A stretch of DNA of 64,000 bases from Melastoma dodecandrum (Eukaryota; Streptophyta; Magnoliopsida; Myrtales; Melastomataceae), in contig JARUPY010000538.1 of the NCBI GenBank assembly GCA_029817715.1, positions 3,968,001-4,032,000 of the forward strand. Reading direction: 5' to 3'. Every line of letters begins with the position of its first letter. Within the stretch, counting starts at the first letter, position 1. This document shows, piece by piece, positions 9,420 through 21,022 of this stretch. The position numbers and the translations under genes are program-made. Below the pieces are notes generated by a model. That model worked only from the letters and a program-made list of their open reading frames with translations. It made no database searches and was not told where the DNA came from.

Positions 9420-9790
9420 ATCGTCGACTGACAAAATCTGATTTAGTTGATAATCGACTCAGAGAATCTACTTAGTTCGATGGAAAAAATCTAATTACTG
9501 AGATAATCTAACTCAGTCGATGGAGGATCTCCTAGTTGATTGAAAAATTTAACTATGATGGAGGATTCTCCACTTCGATGGAGAATATCTAATCCAGTCT
9601 CGATGGAGGATTCTCGATGGAGAAAATCTAAGTTTCGAGGAATCTCTCTCGATGAGGATTTCCCCAGTCGACGGAGAGAATCGACGAACGATTCTCCCCG
9701 ATGGGGAAAATCTGATGGAGGATTCTCTCAGATGGAGAAAATCTAAGTCCAATCGATGGAGAAAATCTAACACAGTCGATTCAGATAAAT
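9420..9790 (+). repeat. Degenerate short repeats based on 'CGATGGAGAAAATCTAA'
   Basis: The words CGATGGAG, GATTCTC and GAGAAAATCTAA recur a dozen or more times at irregular spacings of about 15-35 bp across this stretch, directly upstream of the Tat-like LTR copy D1 and probably part of that LTR. Units are diverged and phase is not regular, so I could not set a single period. Confidence 0.6.
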
Positions 9791-9814
9791 CAGTCAACAG
9801 GGAGAAGTGGATAC

Positions 9815-10287
9815 TCTTGTAGATAATATTTTGCAGGTAGAAGATCACAATTAAAACGTGCGGAAATTAAAGGTTAGTAAAAGTTGAAGATCAAGAATAA
9901 TAAGATTACTGCCTAGTGGAAGTTGAAGATCCAGAATAACTGTCCTCTATAAATAGAATGCAAGACTAGAAAAACACACAACACACATCAACAACATGAG
10001 ACACTTTGTCTTTATCTTAGTTTTATGGTAGAATCTCTAGACAATCTTTAGTAATCTCTGTAGTAGTCACTTGTAAAAAAACGACAATAATTGGTTGCAT
10101 GGTTGTCTTACTGTATTTTGCTCTACAGAAATGGAAGTAAGTGTTTTTGTTAATGCAATCTTTTTTCTGTTATGTTTACCACTGTATTTCTAAAAGACTT
10201 GGCGACCACATTCTTTAAGCACTGTTTAGTCACTAACAATTCCAGACGTGTTTAGTCGGCCCAAATCTGATCTTTTCGGCGCGAACA
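9815..10287 (+). repeat. Tat-like LTR copy D1 (5' LTR; true start uncertain)
   Basis: Homologous to 12951-13362. It contains a TATA box (TATAAATA, 9948-9955) and ends CGGCGCGAACA at 10287, followed by ATTTTTGGCGAACACA, a mutated form of the TTTTTGGCGACCACAG primer site of elements A and B. Its left boundary probably lies further left within the CGATGGAG repeats. Confidence 0.65.
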
Positions 10288-10469
10288 CATTTTTGGCGAA
10301 CACAATAAAAGTCGGAAACGAGTTTCATGTGAACAAGCGAAATGTTAACACGTTTTCTGTGCGGTGAGTGGGATGATGATCCCTTCTGTGACGAAGGGTT
10401 TATTCGATCGCCAGATGAACATTCGGATGATGCTTTGAAAATAGCCATCCGAAAGTCGGATCACGAATA
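10288..10469 (+). mobile_element. Internal remnant of Tat-like element D (PBS and leader)
   Basis: Contains the decayed primer-binding site (TTGGCGAACACA near 10293-10304) and about 165 bp of leader before an abrupt change to Reina-type RNase H at about 10470. No gag frame survives. Confidence 0.5.
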
Positions 10470-10910
10470 TCTATAACAGCTTTTCAGAAGCTAAAAGAAG
10501 CCATGAGTACAGCCCCAGTATTAGCTCTTCCAAATTTTGCTGAGGAATTTAACATTGAAACAGATGCTTCGGGCACGGGTATGGGAGCTGTTTTAACTCA
10601 AAATGGTCACCCAATTGCATATATCAGCAAAGCTTTTTCGCAGAAGATGCATGGGAGTTCAACATATGAAAAGGAGCCGATGGCAGTGGTCTTTGCCATA
10701 GAAAAATGGAAGCCATATCTTACTGGGAGACACTTTGTGATCAAACCCGATCATTTCAGTTTGAAGTACTTGTTGGAATAGAAAATAACCACTGTTTTTC
10801 AGAGCAAATGTTTACCCAAGTTGCTTGGTTCTTATTATGAAGCGGTGTATAAAAAGGGTAAGGAAAATGCTGCAGCAGATGCACTCTCTAGGATGCAAGG
10901 ATCTGAGTTT
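10470..10910 (+). pseudogene. RNase H remnant of Reina-2
   Basis: [20 protein letters not shown] keeps the frame that is broken in Reina-1, followed by YEKEPMAVVFAIEKWKPYL, a TAG at 10779-10781, then KGKENAAADALSRMQG near 10855-10900. The N-terminal edge is the truncation point. Confidence 0.85.
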
Positions 10911-11099
10911 TTGTCATTGATTTTGTCTCAAATAAATACAGACCTTAAACTGCAAATACAGGAAAGTTGGCAGAATGATGACAATCTTAAACATCTTATT
11001 GAGCAGTTGCAGAATGGAATTCTAAAACCACATTACTCTTGGAGTCAAGGAGAATTGAGACGGAAGGGTAAGATGGTTGTGGCTGTAATGAGTTGTTGC

Positions 11100-12140
11100 G
11101 ACAGAAGATCATTTCACTATTACATGATACACCCACAGGGGGCCATTCGGGTATGCAAGCAACTACAAAATAGATTATTGCTTTGTTCTATTGGAAGAAG
11201 CTTAAAAGGGATGTCAGGAACTATATAAGAAGATGCAGCATCTGTCAGCAATGTAAACCACTTTTATAGAAGAAACCTGGTTGATTACAACCATTGCCTA
11301 TATCTGAAATCGTTTGGACAAATGTTTTAATGGATTTCATTGAAGGGCTACTTAAATCTCGAGGGAAAGATACTATAATGGTCTTAGTAGACAGATTGTG
11401 CATATATGCGCACTTCTTCTTGTTAAGTCATCCTTTTACGGAAGTAACCGTGGCTCAGCTCTTCTTGGATCAGATTTTTCAACTCCATGGCATGCCAAGA
11501 ACAATAATTTCTGACAGAGATCGTATCTTTGTTAGCACCTTTTGGAAAGAACTCTTTCGGATACAACAAGTTGATCTTTTGATGTCATCAAGCTATCATC
11601 CTCAGATGGATGGCCAATCTGAGGTGGTTAATAAATGTCTTGAGACTTATTTGAGATGTATGACAGGTGAACGACCAAATGAATGGGCAAATTGGATTCC
11701 TCTAGCGGAATGGTGGTATAATACCACATTTCATACAACTATTCAAAAGATACCGTATGAAATTGTGTATGGTCAGCCTCCCTCTATTCATTTGCCTTAT
11801 GTTTTGGGAGATAGTAAAGTGGAGACAGTTGATAGAACCTTGAGATCTAGAGAGGACTGTCTTAAGATGCTCAAATTCCATTTGAACAGAGCTCACGTTC
11901 GAATGAAAAGCCAAGCTGACAAGGGCAGAACATATAAAGAATTTAAAGTGGGTTATTTTGCATTTGTCAAATTGTGACCATACAGACAGAAAACAATGGC
12001 TTACAGGTCTTTGGCAAAGTTGGCTCCACGATATTTTGGACCTTTTCAAGTGATTGCTAAGATTGGCAATGTAGCATTTAAGTTACAGTTACCAGCAGAT
12101 GTGAAGATTCATTATGTTTTCCATGTGTCTTTGCTCAAAA
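11100..12140 (+). pseudogene. Integrase remnant of Reina-2
   Basis: The zinc module is frameshifted (HDTPTGGHSGMQ lies near 11125-11160 in a different frame). The catalytic core is the longest intact piece (11294-11977): LMDFIEGLLKSRGKDTIMVL, ISDRDRIFVSTFWKELF, SSYHPQMDGQSEVVN and LAEWWYNTTFHTTIQ, so the D-D-E spacing is largely preserved. A TGA at 11975-11977 precedes the C-terminal [10 protein letters not shown] module. Confidence 0.85.
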
Positions 12141-12162
12141 AACATGAAGGGGGCTACCTATT

Positions 12163-12369
12163 GTGTGTTATGTTCTTGAAGTGGATGGACAGCAGCAATT
12201 GACAGTTGAACTAGTAAAGATCTTGGATAGGAAGTTGATAAAAGAAGGAGATTTGGGGATGGTGTATATTTTGGTACAATGGTCTAATGGCGAACAACAG
12301 GATGCTACTTGGGAACCATATGCTGAAATGGTGAAGAAATATCGATCATTCGATTTTGATACAACTTGA
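12163..12369 (+). pseudogene. Chromodomain of Reina-2
   Basis: KILDRKLIKEGDLGMVYILV ... QWSNGEQQDATWEPYAEMV closely parallels the Reina-1 chromodomain. It ends at a TGA at 12367-12369, followed by the family's conserved tail noncoding sequence (GAGAACAAGTTGTTTTTAAG). Confidence 0.85.
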
Positions 12370-12589
12370 GAACAAGTTGTTTTTAAGGGAGGTGGAAAAC
12401 ATTAAACTGTGCAGAAGAAGGGAAGGAATTGATGGTGAGGATAGAAGATGATGAAGACAATGCAGGAATTAAGATAGTGGTGGATAGTTTGTACGTGGAA
12501 GGTAAGGAGATTAAGAATGAATTGCAGGTGAGGGAGTAACAGTGGGTGCTTAAGCTTGAGGACAAGCTTCATTTCTAAGGGGGTTGAAT

Positions 12590-12920
12590 TGTTATGAGGA
12601 CAGAGGAGGAGCAAAGCTGGAGCAATAAGCAAAGAAGAAGTTGGAGCAATAAGCAAAGAAGTGGAAGGAAGAAATACTGTTTCATTGTTAAAGATAGTTA
12701 GTTACAGAAGTTCGTTACAAGGCATACTATTAAAGAAGTGTTGTAGTGGTAGTTGTGGGTTGTTGAATTCTGTTGTATCTTCCTCTTGCTCCTCTGTACA
12801 TTCTTGCTTGTGTTCTTCAAGCATTTGATGATTGAATAAGAGATTCGACTGTGATTCTTCTCCGATCAGCCCTTCTCTTATTCCTTGTTCTTCTCCGATT
12901 TCCATAATCCCGACAAATCA
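12590..12920 (+). repeat. 3' LTR of Reina-2
   Basis: Starts TGTTATGAGGACAG after the polypurine tract AAGGGGGTTGAAT and ends GACAAATCA. It shares the TTCTTCTCCGATTTCC-type end and several blocks with Reina-1 LTRs but is shorter (331 bp). Confidence 0.75.
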
Positions 12921-13362
12921 GTTCGAGGAGAGTCTAACTTTGTGGATAATCTTGTAGATAAGATTTTGCAGGTAGAATATCACAAAATAGAATAAATGTT
13001 CTCTATAAATAGAAGGCAATACAAGAAGATTAACACACAACTCACATCAACGACATCAGGCAATTTGCCTTTATCTTAGTTTTAAGGTAGAATATCGAGG
13101 CAACCTTTAGGAATATCTATAGTAGTCTTTGTAAAAAAAAAAAGACAATCATTCAAAGACCCCGAATGGTTACTTGGTTGTCTTACTGTATTTTGCTCTC
13201 CAGAAATAGACTTAAGTGTTTTTGTTAATGCAATCTTTTTTCTGTTCTGTTTATCACTGTATTTCTAAAAGAGTTGACGACCACATTCTTTAAACACCGT
13301 TTAGTTCTTAACAATTCCTGACATGTTTAGTCAGCCCGAGTCCGATCTTTTCAGAAGGAACA
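12921..13362 (+). repeat. Tat-like LTR copy D2 (3' LTR, left end truncated)
   Basis: Positions 12951-13362 align with 9815-10287, including the TATA box (13004-13011), the GTTTTTGTTAATGCAATC block and the AGGAACA end at 13362. It starts directly at the Reina-2 LTR end, so Reina-2 probably inserted into this LTR. Confidence 0.6.
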
Positions 13363-14540
13363 GCTGGGTGGAAAGCGAAGTAAGTATCACACATTGTATG
13401 TGCTTTGCTCTGAAAATATAGTGGAAAAATCATTCTACCTTGGCAATTGTGGTGACAATGCAGTATAAAGTAACCAGCTTGAGGACATGCGTGAGGTGCT
13501 AGTTCAAGCAGGGTGGCCCACACCAGCATCTAGAATAAGCCTATCAGCCTCCATGATTTGAGCGATTCATCGGACGAATTGATGCTTTGAAAGTTAGTAG
13601 TTTCTACTTCTGTTGCATTACGCAATGTCAATTTGGACTGGAGCTAAAATATTTTAGATGCTTTGTTGCACAGTGGAGCTGCTCGGCTTTGACCCTATTG
13701 AAATTTGATTAACAATTGGGTTAGGCCGGATATGCTGCTGCTACTACTGGGTACTACTCATTTTCTCTCATCTCTGCAACTTTTTACTTACCAAAGAATG
13801 GATAGGCATGCATAAATCAAGCTCTTTACATAGTGTACTTTCTCTGTAACTGCGCTAGAGTTTGGAAAGGGTTCTACGAGAATCTGTCAGTATCATAAAC
13901 TCCTTAGACTCCACTCCCACAGCCACAATTACACAGATATGTTTGGATAGCCAAACATCCTAGGATGAAGGGTTCTTTGTAACAAAACCGTCCTCCATTT
14001 TGCTAGGTTAGAGACATCCCATTTGGGGATTATGATTCATTAATTTGTTGACAGTGTAACTAACATTAGTTTTTGTCAAACTACAAAGAAAATAGATTAT
14101 GTAAGCTCTCTGGAAAGTTGATGTATACAGCGGATCAGAGATTACTACCAAAACCCTTTTTAACAAAAATGAACTGAACAGATCATCCCACCGTCTTGGC
14201 TTTCAACTCCCTCCTACTAAACCACAGATGGGAATGATTGTGTTTGTGTGTAAAACAAATAAGACGTGATCCCCACCCCCCTGATCATCGTCCATACCCA
14301 GATTTCCCACTATTCTTTACTAAGCATATGGTGGTCAACCTCCCACTCTAAAACAGAGCCCACCGGCGGCTCTCTAAATGTTCTGCCCGTGGGCTAAAGA
14401 ATTGTGTACAGGAAACCTATAAAACTTGATCACACGGATCCATTTACAGTTTACGCTACCACCATAGTATGGAAGGGGGTGGCTTCGGAGGCGACCGGGC
14501 AGGTCGTTCAAAGAATACCCGAGTGGACGAACCATCTGAT
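13363..14540. other. Intergenic and 3'UTR of the minus-strand glycosyltransferase gene
   Basis: No conserved ORF. The part nearest 14540 (from about 14340) is the likely 3'UTR of the gene on the minus strand. The rest shows no recognisable element. Confidence 0.5.
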
Positions 14541-17178
14541 TCAGAATGCCGTATAGTTTGAGAAAAGATGCAGCAGATTGTCCAGAGTTTCGGGATAAAA
14601 CTTCCTGGCAAATAGGTAGCAAGGCCGCCTAACTCCATTCCATAAGCATGGTCTTATTTGCTCCTCATGCTGTTCGATCAGCAACAGACCAAAAGAAAGA
14701 GAAACAGCTCATCAGTCCAGCAACATCCCTGATGATAAGTAAAATGATATTGGCCTCTCAAATAAACGCCATGTACCTTGTCATCGCTGGTCACGTGCAC
14801 GCTTATATCAATTGACTGAACAAACAGAAGAAGAGTTGAGCAGATGTTACAGGACAAAATTTTAATAAAGCTGCCAAAGAAAGTTCTCAACATTAGAGAT
14901 GCGGGTGTACCGTGATGTTCTTCAAAAGCTCATATGTTACATCTTCTGCTCTGTATGATTTTGGATGCCACTTTCTCTCAGACCAATCGACATGAGTTAC
15001 TGACCAAGTAGCGATTCCATCGGGATCAATCATCTGAGATCAGCCAGTAAGAGTATTTTAGGAACAAACTCACAACAGAGCCGACTTCAGAACTCAACCT
15101 AAAAGACGATTCTCTTACACTGAAAAAGGTGGGCAAGTAATGTTCATCTGCTATGCAGTTGCGACCGTCGAGTCCTGGCTGCAATCACACAAGAAGAGAT
15201 TTTCCAAGAAAGAAATGTAAAGAAGAAGTATCTTATACCAAACACACAAGAATATATGTGACTAAATATTAAGAATGAAAGAATCAACAGAACAGAAGTT
15301 CACCTTGCAGTAGTCCCGGAATTTTGAATAGTATAGATTGTCAGCCAAGACAATCAAAGCATGTTGCCGTTTCATCGTAAACCACTGCAGAAGATTCAAA
15401 ATTTGATTTTCTCTAGTGTTAATTCTCAGATATAATAATTTGCCTTCAATTTAATCCATTGATGATGACATTTGGCAGGGAAAGAAGGTGAAGCCGAATT
15501 CAAACTTTGGGTAGATATCAACACTCAACAGAAATATACCTGGGCGCCCTTTCTGAAGTCTTTCTTCTCAACTTCAGGTAGCATGCGCTCTGAATATCTC
15601 CCATTTCCATGTGGGCCAGGATCACTGAAGCTGAAAATGGAACAACAGAATAGATTATTCGAGTGGGTTGAAAGAAGTAAAAATCAATTATCTCGAGCCA
15701 GGGTTGTTTATTCAAGTCGAGTCTTTACCAGTCGATAAAGCTGATATTTGTATGGATTAGATAATCATACACATAGTCGAATGTATGCAAGGGTACACAA
15801 CTGCAGCATTCCAAAGGAAAGTCCGTCAGAATGAAATGTCACAATAAGGTTAACTATTTTAAAGAAAGTGAAACAAAGCAGAGGAAAATCTGGTCGATTT
15901 TCCTCGAGGGTATTTGGAAAAGGCCACAGCATATCACCTGTCAGATAGTAAGACAAAATGCTGATTATCTGGATCTTTTAGAGCAACTGCAAGTAATCTT
16001 CTCTCGGCATCAACCATGGATATCTTCCCCCAGATGACCTGGAATTCAATAAGTGTGACCCCATTGTTTTTTAAAAGAAAAACAACTTGTTGTTTAATGG
16101 GGGAGTAGATTTACTGGAACGGTTTGACAAGAATGATGACAAAGAAAAAGCAAACTTCATCGCCTAAAGTAAGTTATTTATTGCGGAGTAAAGGCGAGTC
16201 TCTCTCAGATTACTGCTTTCTATATTTAACGACTTATAACTTCACAAACAGTTGAAAAGCTAAAGCAGGTCCCTCAACCTGTTCGCTACGGATATCCCGG
16301 TTAATGAAGTATCGGCTCACATGCACTGGTTTCTCTTTTGAAGCATGTACATACACTGCAAATCTTCCCTCGTGGCCCTGCCAAAGCAAAAATTTTCAAG
16401 CAGCATTACCACAATGAAGAGCTTCACTACCCATTTTCATAGTTTTTTTACAGAAAATAAAATAGACAATTGCCTGCCTCTCCGAGTACTCAGCGGGTCT
16501 AATGTTTTACCCTGTGAATGTCAGTAATAATGCCCGCTAAACTTACATGATTACCTATGACGGACCACTTGAAATGATCTCTACTTCTCCAGAATCCAAT
16601 GCACAATATCTCCATTATGATTGGATAAGCTTTCTCAAAACACATGAAGGAAAATTGACCCACGACAGGTACAAGAACAATACCAACACTAGGCAAGGTA
16701 CTACTAAAAGCACATCAATATAAGGTAATTTTGCTGCAGTAATGCTAGGATCATACATTGAAGACAGGAACGGGTGACAGGCAGGCGATCATCTGACCTG
16801 GAAAAACTTATCCCACAGCTTCTCGAATGGCAGTGAACCGGTACTCAAGAACATAAAGGCAATTTTAGGATTTTTTGACTGAGTGGGAGGAATGCTCAAA
16901 ATATCCTTAATAACAACTCGAGATGCAACTTCTTCATCGGAGTATTCTCTCACAGAAGGAGGAAGCCAATCGGACAGAGCCTTACAACCTCTGGAAGACA
17001 GCATATAACAAGCCCCACTGCCTTGTGGTGGATAGACATAGGCACATATCAAGAATATGCTCACTAAGCAAACCAAGACTAATATCCAGACGGGTTTCTT
17101 CAGGGGAGGACGATTACGAGAACTGGGCAGAATAGGGACATCGCCCATGCTGAGTTTCCAACCTTTAGGAGCCTTCAT
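14541..17178 (-). CDS. Core-2/I-branching (DUF266, GT14-like, BC10-type) glycosyltransferase, 391 aa
   Basis: Ten exons on the minus strand: 17178-16798, 16377-16279, 16038-15938, 15800-15729, 15630-15540, 15384-15304, 15178-15119, 15033-14911, 14815-14777 and 14669-14541. They sum to 1176 nt (391 aa plus stop) and every junction is GT-AG. A type II membrane anchor lies at residues 30-49 (VWILVLVCLVSIFLICAYVY) after a short cytosolic tail. Family motifs follow in order: PKIAFMFLSTGSLPFEKLWD, GRFAVYVHAS, VLLSDSCVPL, DPGPHGNGRYSERMLPEV, FRKGAQWFTMKRQHAL, NCIADEHYLPTFF, WSVTHVDWSERKWHPKSY, ELLKNITSID and RRPCYLFARKFYPETLDNLL. Length and motifs are those of a full family member, likely Golgi-localised and transferring sugars onto wall or arabinogalactan-type glycans; substrate is unproven. 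No lesions seen. Confidence 0.93.
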
Positions 17179-18470
17179 TGCCGATAAAGTAATTAGTGCA
17201 TGGCTTCCCCTTATGTTGTTGCCACGAAGAAATTCGTATCAACCAGACCAATAATACCAGGGACTTGCGCTTCAAAAAATCACGCTCGGCTCAGAGAGGT
17301 TCCTGAATAAAATATACATAAGACAAAGAAAAACAAGAGATCAATTACCACATTCAGTAACATCAATCAACAAAAATCAAGGCATAGTTGGCACAAACGG
17401 GTCAACAAAAATATAACTGCCATACAGAACACACATTTTCGATATCCCAAATTCATGCACTGACAGGAGGCACTCCTGAAAGCGAGAGTAAAGATCAAGG
17501 TAGTAAAACAGGGCTTCCCTATTTAATTCCCCCATCATTTTATCAGGTAGGCAACAAAGGGAATCATGATGAGGACGTTTTCCACTAAGAGAAGGCAACT
17601 ATGGCCCAAGGACTAACACGAGCAAGAAAAATAAGAGAGGGGGATGGTAGCAAATGGTTTGACCGAGATCTCTCAGGTAGCATCAGATTCCCAGATTGGT
17701 TGGCCCAACCACCAAAGAACCACCACCCGGATCCACAGAAGAGGGGGGGGGGGGGGGGGTGGGAGAATGAACCTTGTCGGATAAAGTCTGAACAAATCAG
17801 GATACACATTATTCCCAACGACCTTCAAAAGCTTCAAAGGAGGACAGACGACCTTAATTGTCCCCTACCCAAGCACCCCCTCCCTCGCACTAACAACGCA
17901 CCAGACCCAACAGGTTAAGTACTCGTCACTCCTATAAGCCTATCATCAGTTAGATAGTAGGCATCCAAATGATTCGCCAGGAAGGCATACGACCCCCGAT
18001 TCCCCCTTGCCCATCAGGATCATGATAAGAGGGAGCCGGGGCCGGGGCCAAAAACGGTCGAGACTTTCCACTCAACAGTCATCGACAAACAAGACGAGAT
18101 TCAATCCTTCATCAGGAAAAGGAGGAGGGGCGGGGGGATGAATACCAGATTCGATAATCCCACCCTCCGGGGTGGGGGAAGGGGAAAGAGCCCCCGTAGA
18201 AGAAAAAAGGAGAGGATCCTCGATGGAAACTCTTCCTGGGAATCGGAGATGGAGGGGGGAAGGAGGATCTATCCGGGGTAAATTAAGGTCGTCCTGGGCG
18301 GGGTCAAAGATCCAGCAGGTGGGTGGGGGAGCGATGCAAACGATCGGACACGGCGAGAAAACGAGGGAAGAGGGGTGGGGGGACGAGATTGGAAGACGAC
18401 GATGAAGAAGAGGGAGGGGGAGGGGGAGGGGGAGTGGATCGTAGCGCTGGTGGTATTGTATGTTAAAAGT
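17179..18470 (-). promoter_or_regulatory. Probable promoter / 5'UTR region of the glycosyltransferase gene
   Basis: Upstream of the ATG the sequence becomes G-rich on the plus strand and CG-rich from about 17600 to 18470, unlike the AT-rich flanks, as expected for a gene's 5' region. It includes a 17-G run. A 5'UTR intron is possible but I could not fix its borders. Predicted ORFs here are low-complexity and unsupported. Confidence 0.4.
17743..17759 (+). repeat. Poly(G) run, 17 G
   Basis: An uninterrupted G run in the presumed 5' region of the minus-strand gene, so it would be poly(C) in that transcript. Confidence 0.85.
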
Positions 18471-19736
18471 ATATTAAAAAGAAAGAGGAAACTTTTTTAC
18501 TTGGTGACAAAGAGGAGACGGGGGCAGGGGGAGTTGTTCTTCGTCGAAGCCGTAATATGCAAAATTATATGTAATACATTACATTACGTACATATAAATA
18601 CAAAATTGTGGTTGGTTGAGGAGGAGGGCCAAAATGATGGTGGGGTTGAATTTGGGGGGGAAGGGATGCGCCGTGTCGTTTCCGTCGAGGGAAGGGGAAG
18701 GTGGGGGTAGGCGACTCTTCCTTTGTTTCATTCGTCTCCCACAATTTGAATAGCGCGTGTCTTCCACGAAGCGCGTGTCTTCCCCGGGGGGAGGGTGGGG
18801 GCTTGAGCTGATGGGGCCGTCCCCAAATCGTCGTACATAGGTTGACCTCGGACTTTCTCACTCGGGAAATTACTGTCGTGCCCCTTCGTCTCGTTTGTTC
18901 CATTTCCATCAGACAAGAGCGGCGGCCTCCCGATGGCATCTCCGGGGAGAGAAGGTCAGGGACGTCATCGAACAAGAGTGTGGTTTAATAATAGAGTTTT
19001 GTAAGAAGACATAGTTAATTTTAAAATAAAATTTACGAAATACAATCGTATTTTATAAAATACAATTTTATCGTAGGAGGAGTACATTTTCAAAACACGT
19101 TTTTTAAGTAAATAGACGGAAACAGGTTTTTATGCATTCGCATGACGATGCGTTTTGAAAATACACCTTCGTATAGTGACAAATTTTTAAAACGTAATCT
19201 GAAAAACCTCCAACACTCGGTGAAATTTTTCGTCAAAGAGAAAAGAGGCTTCTGGCGTTGTTCGGCAAGGGAGGGTTTTCACCCCTTTCTTTTCTTTTTC
19301 TTCGAAAACAAACAGAGCACTAATGTGAAATACTTAAATTCACTAACGTGCATCACACGTCCCCCCTTTCCACCCAAAAAAAACAAAAAACAGCCTTAGG
19401 CTTATAGCCTTCCTATAATTTGCTATTCCCCCTCCCTCCCATGTGACCATTATGAATCCACTCCCCACTATTCAAATATTCAAACCTATCCCACGCGCAT
19501 GTATACGTTGTCTGACTTAACTCTAGTCAGGATTTGACGACCGTGTGGCGACGCTCACGAAGATTCACGATTCTTTGGCGACGCCTCTTTTGTTACGGTG
19601 AGCCAATTGTTGTTGTAGTTGTTAGTATTTATAGCAGAAAGTTTCGGGTCATTGAACTCGGAGAATAATCGAATGTTGAATGACTCCGCAACAGTAGTGC
19701 CTGCGTCCAAAATGGCCATGTAGAAGAGCATTTTAT
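18471..19736. other. Intergenic, nothing recognised
   Basis: AT-rich after about 18980, with no conserved ORF, RNA gene or LTR end until the duplication at 19737. Confidence 0.5.
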
Positions 19737-19741
19737 AATGT

Positions 19742-20975
19742 TGTTGGCATGGCAAAATATCGGGTCTGATTACGAGGAGCCCATAAATTCAGGTCATTTT
19801 ATGAGAAACTCACAAATTCATTTCGTCGACTCATATCAAGTCTACCAAGATCGTGACATAAATTTTGGACTCATTTTATAAAGTCCATAAGTCCAGGGGT
19901 CTTTAAGAGTGTTTACAAGCCCACCGTTATGTGAGCCCGCCAAGGAAGTACTAAGTCTACAAAGGACTGTCGGGGTCAGAGTCTACGAGGATCAGAAAAT
20001 ATCTTGATTCCGATATTTTGGAAAAAGGATTACGGGGCCACGTTCCATGATTTGAAAAATCTTCAGCTGGAGAAAATATGGAAATACGACTCTAATTTTT
20101 TAATTTAATATAAGAAAGAGAAGTTGTTAATTCTACGGCGTGGATAAGAGCCACGTCTACCAGGATCAGGTTGTTACCAAGATTCTAGGGAGTTGATTGA
20201 GAGGGCCACGACCTGTCAAAATATCGTAAGAACATGGCATACATCCTAAGTATATCAAAGATTTGGTATAAAAGGGAGAAGATCTTCCTGAGGAAAGATC
20301 GCGATCAATTCAGCCAACAGAAGCTCTATTTGCTCGTCACCCCGTAGTTGTCAGGATTCCTCGACCTGGGCGAACTCGCGAGGGTTCATTGGTCTTTACG
20401 TTCACCACCAGAGTGAGCAGCCGTAGCTCTGGTACCCAATTTCCGCCAGCATTCCACCATCGGGACGAACCACCGTAGTCCCGGCAAACAATTCCGCCTT
20501 CGTTCAGCCACCAGGGTGAGCAACTGTAACCTTGGTATCCACAACCGCCACTACCTTCGACCACACTCCGCCTACCAACCAAGCCCCAGTGATCGTTTTC
20601 CACCGTCCAAGTTCGCAAGTCTACAGCGCCACGTCATCAAGTCTACGACGTCGCCGTCCAAATTCACAGGTCCACAACGCCCGGTAACAAGTCTACGACG
20701 CTACTACCGTCCAGATACACAAGCCTGTAGCGCCCAGCAGCAAGTCTACGACACCACCGTCCAAATTCACAAGTCTGCAGCGTGCAGCAGCAAGTCTACA
20801 ACGTCGCACCATCGTCCTTACTTTATTTTTCATGGCTGTAAGCATTTTTTTTTCTTATTGTAAGACTTCATTTGATTAACTTAATCTATTTCTTTTACTT
20901 ACTGGCGACCACATCTAAAAACCCTATGAGTATTATTGCCAAATATTTTCGATGTGATCCGTTTCGACGCAAACA
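19742..20975 (+). repeat. 5' LTR of element A
   Basis: 1234 bp, TGTTGGCATGG ... GACGCAAACA. TATA box TATAAAAG at 20267-20274. Its 3' third is built of variants of 'AAGTCTACGACG ... CCGTCCAAATTCACAAG' in tandem (about 20600-20800). Confidence 0.9.
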
Positions 20976-21022
20976 CGTTTTTGGCGACCACAGTGAGAGA
21001 CGAGAAAGTTTAAAGCCCACAG

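Larger units (their letters stand above)
10470..12920 (+). mobile_element. Reina-2: 5'-truncated Reina-like chromovirus
   Basis: Begins abruptly inside RNase H (homology to about position 5330 of Reina-1) and runs through integrase and chromodomain to a 3' LTR at 12590-12920. The 5' LTR, PBS, gag, PR and RT are absent. Stops at 10779-10781 and 11226-11228 and several frame changes break the pol remnant. It is related to Reina-1 but clearly a different copy or subfamily because the LTRs are only partly similar. Confidence 0.85.

Noticed and set aside
18172..18975. Several ORFs in the GC-rich region upstream of the glycosyltransferase
   Set aside because: Low-complexity Gly/Arg or Pro-rich products, overlapping on both strands, no conserved motif.
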